Shown one piece after another: positions 52,840 to 60,694 of a stretch of DNA of 64,000 nt; position 1 is the stretch's first letter; each line of letters begins with the position of its first letter. The notes below the pieces were generated by a model. That model did no database searches. It was not told where the DNA came from and saw nothing but the letters and a program-made list of their open reading frames with translations. The stretch comes from Pseudomonas tructae (GTDB lineage Bacteria > Pseudomonadota > Gammaproteobacteria > Pseudomonadales > Pseudomonadaceae): assembly GCF_004214895.1 (NCBI RefSeq), contig NZ_CP035952.1:2366501-2430500 (forward strand). The letters are read 5' to 3'. Both the position numbers and the translations under genes were made by a program.

Positions 52840-53808
52840 CTATTCCCCGGCCTTGCGCCATATCCCCCGCCCCGCCAACCGCTCCCGATCATGCCCCAGC
52901 GCAAAATCCTGCAACGGCCCCTTGGGCACTATCCCGTTCGGGTTAATGGTCTTGTGGCTCATGTAGTAATGCTTCTGGATATGCTCGAAGTTCACCGTTT
53001 CGGCGATCCCCGGCCACTGGTACAACTCTCGTAGCCAGCTGGACAGGTGCGGATAATCGGCAATGCGCCGCAGGTTGCACTTGAAGTGCCCGTGGTACAC
53101 CGCATCAAAGCGAATCAGCGTGGTGAACAGGCGCCAGTCGGCTTCGGTCAGGTACTCGCCGGCCAGGTAGCGCTGGGTACCCAGCAACCGCTCCAGGTGA
53201 TCCAGCTCGGCAAATACCTCATCAAATGCTTGCTCGTAGGCTGCCTGCGAGGTGGCAAAGCCTGCCCGGTAGACGCCATTGTTGATTGCCGGATAAATCC
53301 GCTCGTTCAGTGCGTCGATCTGCTTGCGCAAGGGGCCGGGGTACAGGTCCAGACGATTGCCGGTCAGGCCGTCAAACGCGGAGTTGAAGATGCGAATGAT
53401 CTCTGCCGACTCGTTGTTGACGATGCGTTGTTCCTGTTTATCCCACAGCACTGGCACCGTGACCCGGCCGCTGTAGTGCGGATCGTCGCGGGTGTAGCGC
53501 TGGTGCAGGAAGTGCAGGTGGTCGAGCTTGTCGCCGCTTGAGCCGTTGCCCGGGTCGAAGGTCCAGCCATGCTCGCCCATCAGCCAGCTGACCACCGACA
53601 CGTCGATGAGCTGCTCGAGGCCCTTGAGCGTGCGAAAGATCAGGGTGCGGTGGGCCCAGGGGCAGGCCAACGATACATACAGGTGGTAGCGTCCGGGTTC
53701 GGCGGCGGGCAGGGCGTTGCGCCGTTGTGCGCTTTCGCGCTGGAAGGCGCCGTCTTTGCTGCTTGCATACCACTGGTCGTGCCAGCGTCCGTCGATCAAC
53801 AGGCCCAT
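52840..53808 (-). CDS. glutathionyl-hydroquinone reductase (YqjG/PcpF-like, Xi-class GST)
   Basis: A 322-residue Xi-class glutathione transferase that reduces glutathionyl-hydroquinones. The catalytic motif CPWAHR has Cys49, and the family-typical segments VTVPVLWDKQEQRIVNNESAEI and YLTEADWRLFTTLIRFDAVYHGHFKCN are clear. It begins 101 bases after the TrpD2-like gene on the same strand but may be transcribed on its own. Confidence 0.93.
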   Translation of the reverse strand: MGLLIDGRWHDQWYASSKDGAFQRESAQRRNALPAAEPGRYHLYVSLACPWAHRTLIFRTLKGLEQLIDVSVVSWLMGEHGWTFDPGNGSSGDKLDHLHFLHQRYTRDDPHYSGRVTVPVLWDKQEQRIVNNESAEIIRIFNSAFDGLTGNRLDLYPGPLRKQIDALNERIYPAINNGVYRAGFATSQAAYEQAFDEVFAELDHLERLLGTQRYLAGEYLTEADWRLFTTLIRFDAVYHGHFKCNLRRIADYPHLSSWLRELYQWPGIAETVNFEHIQKHYYMSHKTINPNGIVPKGPLQDFALGHDRERLAGRGIWRKAGE

Positions 53809-53909
53809 GCTGCGCTCCTTGGCGATTCATTCTGATATAGAACCCAGTGTACGGAGCTGGGTTCGAACGAATAGCGCAAAGTCCGGGCCTGTTTGATCGG
53901 CTTGTTCGA

Positions 53910-54902
53910 TCAGTTGCGCAGGTCCCAGTAGCGCTGGGCCTGGGCGAAGGCTTCTTCACGGGCATGACCCAGGCCACGCAAGGCCAGGGCCATGGTCGCC
54001 ACCACGGCCAGTTCGCCATAGCTGTTGTGCTCATCACCGCGCCATACTGCCAGCAGTTGCTCGGGCTCAAGGCGCGCCGGTTTGACGTGACGCTGGGCGG
54101 CCAGGGCAGGCCATTCTTCATCCCAATCGACGCCACCCGCAGTGCCATACAGGTGGCTGCTGGTGTCCGGGTTGATCTCGATCTCGCCGCCATCGCCCTT
54201 GACCACAATCGCCGTGTCGCCGAGCAGGCGGCTGGCCTCGCGGTGCACGGCCTGGTAGCCGGGGTGGAAGATGCTCTGCAGGCCGCAGCGTGCGTTCAAC
54301 GGGTTGAGCACCCGGGCCAGGGAATGAATCGGCGAGCGCAGGCCCAGGGTGTTGCGCAGGTCGATCATGCGTTGCAGGCGCGGTGCCCAGTCCTGCAACG
54401 GGGCAAAGGCCAGCTTGTGGCTGTCCAGGGCCTCTGCGACGGCGTTCCAGTCCCGGCACAGGGGAATGTCGAGCATCTCCAGCACTTGCTCGCTGTACAG
54501 CCGTCCGGCGGTGTGCGCGCCGCCGCCGTGCAGCAGGATACGCACGCCATTGGCTGCCAGGCACTTGGCGGCCAGCAGGTACCAGGGCAGATGGCGCTTC
54601 TTGCCGGCGTAGCTCGGCCAGTCCAGGTCCACCGCGATCGGCGGCGCTTGCAGGCGCTGGCGCAGGGCTTCGGTGAAACCGGCCAGTTCTTCGGGGCTTT
54701 CCTCCTTGTGCCGCAGCAGCATCAGGAAGGCGCCCAGCTGGGTCTCTTCGACCTTGCCATCGAGCAGCATGCCCATGGCCTCACGGGCTTCCTCCCGGCT
54801 CAGGCCGCGGGCGCCGCGCTTGCCCTTGCCAAGAATGCGCACGAACTGGGCAAACGGGTGTTCGGCCGGGGTTTCGGTGATCAGCGGGCGGTGGTCGGTC
54901 AT
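53910..54902 (-). CDS. TrpD2/YbiB-like glycosyl transferase family protein
   Basis: A 330-residue protein with the anthranilate phosphoribosyltransferase fold (N-terminal helical domain with LSREEAREAMGMLLDGKVEETQLGAFLMLLR). The phosphoribosyl-binding glycine loop of true TrpD is altered here (LHGGGAHT), so it is unlikely to make tryptophan. E. coli YbiB (TrpD2) binds nucleic acids instead. It overlaps the tusE stop by 4 bases (54899-54902), so it is the last gene of a tusDCBE operon. Confidence 0.85.
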   Translation of the reverse strand: MTDHRPLITETPAEHPFAQFVRILGKGKRGARGLSREEAREAMGMLLDGKVEETQLGAFLMLLRHKEESPEELAGFTEALRQRLQAPPIAVDLDWPSYAGKKRHLPWYLLAAKCLAANGVRILLHGGGAHTAGRLYSEQVLEMLDIPLCRDWNAVAEALDSHKLAFAPLQDWAPRLQRMIDLRNTLGLRSPIHSLARVLNPLNARCGLQSIFHPGYQAVHREASRLLGDTAIVVKGDGGEIEINPDTSSHLYGTAGGVDWDEEWPALAAQRHVKPARLEPEQLLAVWRGDEHNSYGELAVVATMALALRGLGHAREEAFAQAQRYWDLRN

Positions 54903-55234
54903 ATGCAGTTGGTCGGCTTCGGCAGGCCCGCAAGTTTCGCGGCAAGTTTGGCAGGGGTGCCCTTGAACAGGCGGTTCAGGTGCAGGCTGTTGCCTTTGTC
55001 CGCGCCCAGTTTGAGCGCGGTGTACTTGATCAGCGGGCGGGTGGCCGGCGACAGCTCGAACTCCTGGTAGAAGGCGCGCAACAACGTCAGCACTTCCCAG
55101 TGTTCGGCCGTAAGCTCCAGGTCTTCATGGGCGGCGAGGGCGCTGGCGACCTCCTCGGACCAATCACCCAGTTCGACCAGGTAGCCGTCTTTGTCCAGGG
55201 CGATGCTGCGCTCGCCGACAGTCAGGGTGCTCAT
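54899..55234 (-). CDS. tusE: sulfur relay protein TusE (DsrC family)
   Basis: Accepts a persulfide from TusBCD and passes it to MnmA for tRNA thiolation. The 111-residue protein keeps the essential penultimate Cys110 in the C-terminal GLPKPTNCI. It overlaps tusB by 4 bases (ATGA at 55231-55234), consistent with coupled translation. Confidence 0.94.
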   Translation of the reverse strand: MSTLTVGERSIALDKDGYLVELGDWSEEVASALAAHEDLELTAEHWEVLTLLRAFYQEFELSPATRPLIKYTALKLGADKGNSLHLNRLFKGTPAKLAAKLAGLPKPTNCI

Positions 55235-55530
55235 AGCCAGCTGTTGACCTTGTCGTAGCGCAGTGACAGCTCAACGAACGCCGGGTAGTCGATGGCCTGG
55301 CCCAGGCCGCTGATGGCAATGGCGCGGGCTTGCAGGTCTTCGTCCAGGGCATACAGGCGCCCGTCCAGCTGGCTGGCCTGCAGGCTGCGCAGCGGCTCGC
55401 TGCCCGGCTGCAGGGCGTACACCGCATCACCACACAGCAGCAGGCCGTCCGCCTGGCCCAGCAGGCGCAGGCAACTGCTCAGGCGGTTGTCACCGAACGG
55501 CGAGTGGGAAATCACATGCAAGGTGCTCAT
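55231..55530 (-). CDS. tusB: sulfur relay subunit TusB (DsrH family)
   Basis: A 99-residue component of the TusBCD hexamer that hands sulfur from TusA to TusE. The beginning MSTLHVISHSPFGDN and the DGLLLCGDAVYAL segment match DsrH. The ATG overlaps the tusC stop by one base (TGATG). Confidence 0.92.
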   Translation of the reverse strand: MSTLHVISHSPFGDNRLSSCLRLLGQADGLLLCGDAVYALQPGSEPLRSLQASQLDGRLYALDEDLQARAIAISGLGQAIDYPAFVELSLRYDKVNSWL

Positions 55531-55889
55531 CAGAGGGTTACCACCTGGTCGAAACGGTCGATCAACGCCGACAGCGCGGCGTCATCCAGCACCTGAACCG
55601 GCAGGCTCAGGGTGTCGGCGGCAAGCCCGCGCTCGTGCAGGCTGCTGCTGGCGGCGAACAGCTCCTCGACACCAAACATCGGCAGTGCCTGCAGGTTGGC
55701 GGCAAGGTTCTTCTGCTGCACCTGCGCCGGTTGCTGGCTTGGGGCGAGCTGGAACACGCCGTCATCGAGAAACAGCATGGCCAGTGGCAAATCGAAGGCA
55801 CCGCCGGCCAGGGCGATGTCCAGCGCCTCGCGGGCGGACGGCCCGGCCCAGGGTGCCTGGCGGCTGATAATCAACAAAGACTTGGCCAT
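55530..55889 (-). CDS. tusC: sulfur relay subunit TusC (DsrF family)
   Basis: A 119-residue DsrE/F-fold subunit of TusBCD. The start MAKSLLIISRQAPW and the LPLAMLFLDDGVFQL and FGVEELFAAS segments match TusC. I chose the ATG at 55889, one base after the tusD stop. Confidence 0.92.
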   Translation of the reverse strand: MAKSLLIISRQAPWAGPSAREALDIALAGGAFDLPLAMLFLDDGVFQLAPSQQPAQVQQKNLAANLQALPMFGVEELFAASSSLHERGLAADTLSLPVQVLDDAALSALIDRFDQVVTL

Positions 55890-55890
55890 C

Positions 55891-56283
55891 TCAATCGCCT
55901 CCAAAGCACATCAGCCGGTCGGCAACTTGCGCCGCTTCATGCAACTGGCCAAGCCCGGACAGCTCCCAGGGCGCCGGAAGGTTGACCGCCGGGCGCTGAT
56001 AGCGCTGGGCTTCCTCGGCATTGAGCACACCGCGGCGCAGGGCAGCGGCGATGCACACCACCGCGTCGAGCTGCTGCGCACCGACGAAGGCGCGCCACTC
56101 GGTGGGCAGGTCCAGCTCATCCTGGGGCGCCACGACATTGCCCGAGGCGCTGTGCACACCGTCCTGATAGAAAAACAGCCGGACAATCTCATGCCCGCCG
56201 GCCAGTGCTGCCTGGGCAAAGCGCAAGGCGCGGCGCGAGGAGGGCGCATGGGCCGGAGAGAAAACCGCAATGGCGAACTTCAT
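55891..56283 (-). CDS. tusD: sulfur relay subunit TusD (DsrE family)
   Basis: The catalytic subunit of TusBCD, 130 residues, with the persulfide-carrying Cys77 in DAVVCIAAALRRGV (Cys78 in E. coli). The start MKFAIAVFSPAHAP fits the family. It is the first gene of tusDCBE followed by the TrpD2-like gene. The recipient enzyme MnmA is encoded elsewhere in this window. Confidence 0.93.
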   Translation of the reverse strand: MKFAIAVFSPAHAPSSRRALRFAQAALAGGHEIVRLFFYQDGVHSASGNVVAPQDELDLPTEWRAFVGAQQLDAVVCIAAALRRGVLNAEEAQRYQRPAVNLPAPWELSGLGQLHEAAQVADRLMCFGGD

Positions 56284-56323
56284 GGAAGGCTCTTTCAGCA
56301 AATCTGCCGGCATGATAAAGCAA

Positions 56324-56386
56324 AAAGCCCGCTCCTTGTGGAAGCGGCGGTGCGACGCCCCGACTTGACCCGCGATCGGGGCAACC
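56324..56386. repeat. degenerate REP-like intergenic repeat
   Basis: This stretch contains AGCCCGCTCCTTGTGGAAGC and a second GC-rich arm ending CGCGATCGGGG. It resembles a diverged or second-class REP sequence between tusD and the permease gene. The core differs from the other REPs. Confidence 0.5.
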
Positions 56387-56392
56387 TCAATC

Positions 56393-57772
56393 TCAAGCCT
56401 GTTCTTTAGGCTCCGGCAAGAACCAGTTCAGCACCAGGGCACAAATCCCCCCAGTCGCCACCCCCGACTCCAGCACATTACGCAACGCCGACGGCATGTG
56501 TGCGAGGAACTCCGGCACCTGCGCCACCCCCAGGCCCAAGGCCAACGACACGGCAATGATCAGCAGTGCACGGCGGTCCAGGCTGATGCTGGCCAGGATA
56601 TTGATCCCCGAAGCCGCCACCGCACCGAACATCACCATCGCCGCGCCACCGAGCACCGGCTCCGGCACCGCCTGGATCACCCCGGCCACGCTTGGGAACA
56701 GGCCCAGGATCACCAGCATCGCGGCAATCCACACACCGATATGGCGGCTGGCAATCCCGGTCAGCTGAATCACGCCATTGTTCTGGGCGAAAATCGAGCT
56801 GGGGAAGGTATTGAACACCCCGGCCAGCAGCGAGTTGGCACCGTTGACCAGCACGCCGCCCTTGATCCGCTGCATCCACAGCGGGCCTTCCACCGGCTGG
56901 CGCGAGACCTTACTGGTGGCGGTGACATCACCAATGGCTTCGAGCGAAGTCACCAGGTAGATCACCAGCATCGGAATGAACAGCGCCCAGGAGAAACCCA
57001 GGCCGAAATGCAGCGGTACCGGCACCTGGAACAGCGCCGCTTCATGCATGCCGGTGAAGTTCAGGCGGCCCAGGTAGCCGGCCAGGGCATAGCCCACGGC
57101 CAGGGCGATGACGATTGCGCAACTGCGCATCCACACCACTGGAATACGATTGAGGATTACGATGATCGCCAGCACCACGCCCGACAGCAGCAGGTTCTCG
57201 CCATTGGCGAAGGTGCCGTTGCCCATCGCCGCAAAGCCGCCGCCCATGCTGATCAGGCCGACCTTGATCAGGGTCAGGCCGATCATCAGCACGACGATAC
57301 CGGTCACCAGCGGAGTGATCAGGCGCTTGACGAACGGCAGGATGCGCGAAATGCCCATCTCCACGAACGAACCGGCAATCACCACACCGAAAATCGCCGC
57401 CATCACGCCCTCAACGGGCGTGCCTTGCTTGACCATCAGCGCGCCACCGGCAATCAACGGCCCGACAAAGTTGAAGCTGGTGCCCTGGACAATCAACAGC
57501 CCGGCGCCAAAAGGCCCGAAACGGCGGCACTGGACGAAGGTAGCGATCCCGGAGATCACCAGCGACATCGACACGATCAGGTTGGTATCACGGGCCGACA
57601 CCCCCAGCGCCTGGCAAATCAGCAGGCCAGGGGTCACGATCGGCACAATGATCGCCAGCAGATGCTGCAATGCCGCCAGCATGGCAATCAACGGCCGCGG
57701 GCGGTCTTCAAGGCCAAGGACCAGTTCATTGGCCTGCGCGGGTGCGCCAGGTCCTTGCTCGATTGAACTCAT
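56393..57772 (-). CDS. NCS2 family nucleobase (xanthine/uracil) permease
   Basis: A 459-residue inner-membrane proton symporter with about 14 helices. The NAT/NCS2 signature is present as FAQNNGVIQLTGIASR, and the TM1 histidine is seen in LAALQHLLAI. The second signature TSLEAIGDVTATSKVSRQP contains the conserved glutamate. It probably takes up xanthine, uric acid or uracil; the exact substrate cannot be told from the sequence alone. I chose the ATG at 57772 (MSSIEQG). Confidence 0.9.
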   Translation of the reverse strand: MSSIEQGPGAPAQANELVLGLEDRPRPLIAMLAALQHLLAIIVPIVTPGLLICQALGVSARDTNLIVSMSLVISGIATFVQCRRFGPFGAGLLIVQGTSFNFVGPLIAGGALMVKQGTPVEGVMAAIFGVVIAGSFVEMGISRILPFVKRLITPLVTGIVVLMIGLTLIKVGLISMGGGFAAMGNGTFANGENLLLSGVVLAIIVILNRIPVVWMRSCAIVIALAVGYALAGYLGRLNFTGMHEAALFQVPVPLHFGLGFSWALFIPMLVIYLVTSLEAIGDVTATSKVSRQPVEGPLWMQRIKGGVLVNGANSLLAGVFNTFPSSIFAQNNGVIQLTGIASRHIGVWIAAMLVILGLFPSVAGVIQAVPEPVLGGAAMVMFGAVAASGINILASISLDRRALLIIAVSLALGLGVAQVPEFLAHMPSALRNVLESGVATGGICALVLNWFLPEPKEQA

Positions 57773-57846
57773 GGGAGTGCTGCCCCGGAAGAAAAAAGGA
57801 GCGCATTCTACGGGCCCACACCCGATTCCGGTAGTGCTATCAACCA

Positions 57847-57873
57847 CTGTAGGAGCGGGCTTGCCCCGCGATG
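57847..57873. repeat. single REP element
   Basis: One REP core (GGAGCGGGCTTGCCCCGCGAT) lies between the permease start and the yccA terminator. Confidence 0.85.
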
Positions 57874-57910
57874 AAGCAAACAGGCAAGCAAGTCCCGGAC
57901 AGCGGGCACA

Positions 57911-57936
57911 AAAAAGCCCGCCGAAGCGGGCTTTCT
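57911..57936 (-). terminator. rho-independent terminator of the YccA-like gene
   Basis: A stem AAAGCCCGC / GCGGGCTTT with a 4-base loop lies about 25 bases after the stop codon; T-rich sequence follows on the minus strand. Confidence 0.85.
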
Positions 57937-57961
57937 CTCAACACATCACACCAGCAAGCGA

Positions 57962-58633
57962 TCAGTCATCGCGGCTCATCAGGCCGAACAGCTGCAGCAG
58001 GCTGACGAACAGGTTGTAGATCGACACATACAGGCTGATGGTCGCCATGATGTAGTTGCGCTCGCCACCGTGAATGATCGCGCTGGTCTGGAACAGGATG
58101 CACACCGACGAGAACAGCACGAAACCGGCGCTGATCGCCAGCTGCAGGCCGCTGATCTGGAAGAACAGGCTCGCCAGTACCGCACCCATCAGCACGAAGA
58201 AACCGGCGGTGATGAAGCCACCGAGGAAGCTCATGTCCTTGCGGGTGATCAGCACATAGGCCGACAAACCACCGAACACCAGAGCAGTCATGGCAAACGC
58301 CGAGCTGACCACTTCAGCGCCACCGGCCATGCCCAGGTAACGGTTGAGGATCGGGCCGAGCAAGAAGCCCATGAAGCCGGTGAGGGCGAAGGTGGACACC
58401 AGGCCCCAGACCGAATCACGCAGCTTGTTGGTGAGGAAGAACAGGCCGTAGAAGCCGATCAGCACCACGAAAATGTTCGGGTAGCCAACGCGCATCTGCT
58501 GCGCCACATAGGCCATGATGCCGCTGAAAGCGAGGGTGATAGCCAGCAACCCGTATGTGTTACGCAGGACGCGGCTGACCTCCTGCTGCTCGACCTGCTG
58601 GCCGTGATTGACGGCGTAATCCTGTTCGCGCAT
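57962..58633 (-). CDS. yccA: Bax-inhibitor-1 family membrane protein (YccA-like)
   Basis: A 223-residue protein with seven predicted membrane helices. The BI-1 (UPF0005) segments RNTYGLLAITLAFSGIMAYV, GFMGFLLGPILNRYLG and the terminal LYVSIYNLFVSLLQLFGL are clear. E. coli YccA is a substrate and modulator of FtsH. It ends with the typical FGLMSRDD tail and stands alone next to tRNA-Ser. Confidence 0.92.
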   Translation of the reverse strand: MREQDYAVNHGQQVEQQEVSRVLRNTYGLLAITLAFSGIMAYVAQQMRVGYPNIFVVLIGFYGLFFLTNKLRDSVWGLVSTFALTGFMGFLLGPILNRYLGMAGGAEVVSSAFAMTALVFGGLSAYVLITRKDMSFLGGFITAGFFVLMGAVLASLFFQISGLQLAISAGFVLFSSVCILFQTSAIIHGGERNYIMATISLYVSIYNLFVSLLQLFGLMSRDD

Positions 58634-58710
58634 GGCGACACTCCTGTGGGTTTGTAACGTTCAGATGCAAAGATCATAACAGAGCCGCGCAAAGCAGCCA
58701 CATAGAGAGT

Positions 58711-58738
58711 TTGACAGCTTGTTTCATTTCGGTATTAT
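58711..58738 (+). promoter_or_regulatory. sigma-70 promoter of the tRNA-Ser gene
   Basis: A consensus -35 TTGACA (58711-58716) and a -10 TATTAT (58733-58738) are separated by 16 bases. The tRNA begins 17 bases after the -10, so the leader is short. Confidence 0.85.
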
Positions 58739-58754
58739 GGCGCCCGCAATACGA

Positions 58755-58842
58755 GGAAGCGTGGCCGAGTGGTTTAAGGCAACGGTCTTGAAAACCGTCG
58801 ATGGGCAACTATCCTAGAGTTCGAATCTCTACGCTTCCGCCA
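58755..58842 (+). tRNA. tRNA-Ser (anticodon UGA)
   Basis: The 88-base gene has a 7-base-pair acceptor stem (GGAAGCG / CGCTTCC), discriminator G and an encoded CCA at 58840-58842. The anticodon stem-loop reads ACGGTCTTGAAAACCGT with TGA as the anticodon. A long variable arm, typical of tRNA-Ser, lies before the T arm (GAGTTCGAATCTC). A consensus promoter precedes it and a terminator follows. Confidence 0.97.
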
Positions 58843-58847
58843 ATTCC

Positions 58848-58873
58848 AAAGCCCTGATTAGTCAGGGCTTTTT
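58848..58873. terminator. rho-independent terminator after tRNA-Ser
   Basis: A stem AAAGCCCTGA / TCAGGGCTTT with a 5-base loop is followed by T-rich sequence on the plus strand. It can also serve the minus-strand frames that end at 58858. Confidence 0.9.
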
Positions 58874-59025
58874 GCGTTTTTGGGCTCTCGGTTTTTTTCG
58901 CGTTTGAGGCCTGATTGCTTCCGCATCCTTTTCATCGTTTCCGCAAAGGAGCTTGAGGCCTTCGAGGCGTCAGCCAAAAAAGCAAACGCCGTATTGAAAG
59001 TTGAAGAGATGACAATCAGAGACGT
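58858..59025 (-). CDS. possible short gene following the small membrane protein
   Basis: Directly after the TAG stop of the preceding frame, another frame reads LIVISSTFNTAFAF, then DASKASSSFAETMKRMRKQ and a basic tail of about 55 residues, ending with TAA inside the tRNA terminator stem. The composition looks protein-like, but there is no ATG or GTG start at the right place: the only long version begins with an ATG at 59169 inside the other gene. It may be translated by coupling or be a decayed C-terminus. Confidence 0.2.
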   Translation of the reverse strand, partial: TSLIVISSTFNTAFAFLADASKASSSFAETMKRMRKQSGLKREKNREPKNAKSPD

Positions 59026-59027
59026 GG

Positions 59028-59387
59028 CTAGTCGCCCTTCGCCTTTGGTGCATCGTTTGCATTTCCTGTCTCCTTTTCCCGCCGAGCTTTGATAGCGGTT
59101 TCCAGAGCACTGACGTGCCGCTTGGTAATCTGACCAGGGAGCGAGAAGGAGAGCATCATTGCCAGGCATGCGAGGAAAAGCAGGAGGCCTTCAAGGCCGG
59201 CTTGTACGGGATTGGCCCAACCTAGCTCGCTTTGACGTGCTTTGTGGCAAACACAATACGAGAAGGGTGAGAAGGGGTTGACCTCAGGCAAGATGAAGAT
59301 GGGCTTGACGATCATCTGGATTTTTTCGAATATATCCCGGTGCCATTGACGGTGGCCTTCAGCCCTAGCTAGGAAAAGCCTCTGCAC
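59028..59387 (-). CDS. small membrane protein, unknown
   Basis: A 119-residue frame starting with GTG at 59387 (AAGG ribosome site about 8 bases upstream). One strong membrane helix (GLEGLLLFLACLAMMLSFSL, about 65-84) is followed by a charged, probably helical tail (HVSALETAIKARREKETG). I do not recognise a family. It is the first gene after tRNA-Ser on the opposite strand, and a second short frame follows it immediately. It may be a remnant of an integrated element. Confidence 0.45.
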   Translation of the reverse strand: MQRLFLARAEGHRQWHRDIFEKIQMIVKPIFILPEVNPFSPFSYCVCHKARQSELGWANPVQAGLEGLLLFLACLAMMLSFSLPGQITKRHVSALETAIKARREKETGNANDAPKAKGD

Positions 59388-59467
59388 CGTCGTTTCACCT
59401 TCTCATGTTGCCACCTTGAATGGTCAGCTGATACTAGGGCTTAGCGTTGACCGTGAGAGGCTAGGCC

Positions 59468-60295
59468 ATGAAATTTCCTGAAACTCCTTCGCTTTCTGCT
59501 TTCAAGTCAGACGCCCGCGTTCTGCTCCAAGACCTGCAAAATGGTTGTCCGTCAGCATTTAACAGAGCTATTCGTGCTCAGCTGATTAGCGCAGGCCCGG
59601 CTACTCGCGCCATTTGTTTGCGTATTATTGCCAAAGAATATGGCATGAAATATCACAAGATCAACGCAGATGATCGAATGATCTCTCGATACGCAGATCA
59701 TTGCTTCTCTCAAGGTTTTTGGAAGCAACCCTACGTTGGTGAATTTCGACGGGCACGATTTTTGTTGCAGTTCGACGCGTTGGTTGAATGCTTGCGTGAC
59801 CAGGTGCCTCTTGCTGTCGCTGCGAATAAACGCGGTGTGGATTTTGCCGGCTTCCACTTCAGCTCGTTGCTCTTCGCTCGAATCAGTAGTGTTCTGAAGC
59901 GAAAAAAAGTCCCTGACTATAGCTATCTGCAGGCGCCGGGAAGTCTGATTCACTACGACTGGTTTTACGATGTAAAAAAGGCTAACCATGCAAACTTTAG
60001 TAACGCTAAGTTTTACACTGTTACGGTAGATCCGGTCGTTCAGCCAGGTGCTTATGGCTGGGGCACTGATTTTAGTTATGCGGATTTGAGGGGTGTTGAC
60101 CTTCGTGGGGCTTACCTCCGCAGTGCTTACTTCCGAGGGACCAAGATGGATGGAGCTGATTTTCGCAACGCCAATATCAATGATTGCGTGTTTACTGGTG
60201 CATCCGGGGCCTTTGTAAGTGGCGAAATTCTTCACCATAACTGGGATGTTGGTCCTCGAGGCGTCGAGCTATGGCTACCAGATGACGAAGAGTAA
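59468..60295 (+). CDS. pentapeptide-repeat protein with an unknown N-terminal domain
   Basis: A 275-residue protein. Residues about 201-245 contain pentapeptide repeats (YADLRGVDLRGAYLRSAYFRG, then ADFRNANIND), which form a right-handed beta-helix. Residues 1-190 are a mixed helical region that I do not recognise, with no signal peptide. Base composition is lower in GC than the flanking core genes. A terminator follows the stop. Pentapeptide proteins can mimic DNA (Qnr, MfpA) or act as scaffolds; no function can be assigned here. Confidence 0.7.
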   Translation: MKFPETPSLSAFKSDARVLLQDLQNGCPSAFNRAIRAQLISAGPATRAICLRIIAKEYGMKYHKINADDRMISRYADHCFSQGFWKQPYVGEFRRARFLLQFDALVECLRDQVPLAVAANKRGVDFAGFHFSSLLFARISSVLKRKKVPDYSYLQAPGSLIHYDWFYDVKKANHANFSNAKFYTVTVDPVVQPGAYGWGTDFSYADLRGVDLRGAYLRSAYFRGTKMDGADFRNANINDCVFTGASGAFVSGEILHHNWDVGPRGVELWLPDDEE

Positions 60296-60325
60296 ACGCA
60301 GGATTTAGTGGTCATATCCCTTAGC

Positions 60326-60350
60326 GCCCGGACAACATCCGGGCGTTCTT
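60326..60350 (+). terminator. terminator of the pentapeptide-repeat gene
   Basis: A stem CGCCCGGA / TCCGGGCG with a 5-base loop, followed by TTCTTC, lies 30 bases after the stop codon. Confidence 0.75.
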
Positions 60351-60396
60351 CATTAGGGGGGGCGAGGCAGTGGAAATTGGCAGGTGTTCAGGTCGA

Positions 60397-60639
60397 TCAG
60401 GCCTTGGGCATTGAGCCTACCATCGACGCAAACGGCTGAGCTGCGCAGAGTACGATGGCAGCCTCTGGTTTCGCGATCCTCAAGTACTGCTCCCACAACG
60501 GGGCAAATGGAATGATTACGTCCCAGGCGCAATGGGTGGTGCCGTAGGGCAGGTCAGCCAGCACCAGGTCAACGCTGGCGCTGGGGATCGACTTCATTAC
60601 CTCCAGGCAGTCGCCGTGGTGAAGGCTGACCTCATTCAT
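60397..60639 (-). pseudogene. truncated DNA adenine/cytosine-N4 methyltransferase
   Basis: An 80-residue frame matches only the N-terminus of phage-type DNA methyltransferases. The motif HHGDCLEVMKSIPSASVDLVLADLPYG contains catalytic motif IV as DLPY (residues 29-32). The frame ends shortly after AAQPFASMV, where complete enzymes continue for 150 or more residues, so the target-recognition and S-adenosylmethionine-binding parts are lost. The ATG at 60639 looks authentic. It lies 55 bases downstream of the putative nuclease gene on the same strand. Confidence 0.75.
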
Positions 60640-60694
60640 CGCGGGCAGCCGCTATCGATAGCCTGCCGGCGAGGCTTTCTTGAGCGCGTTGAGG

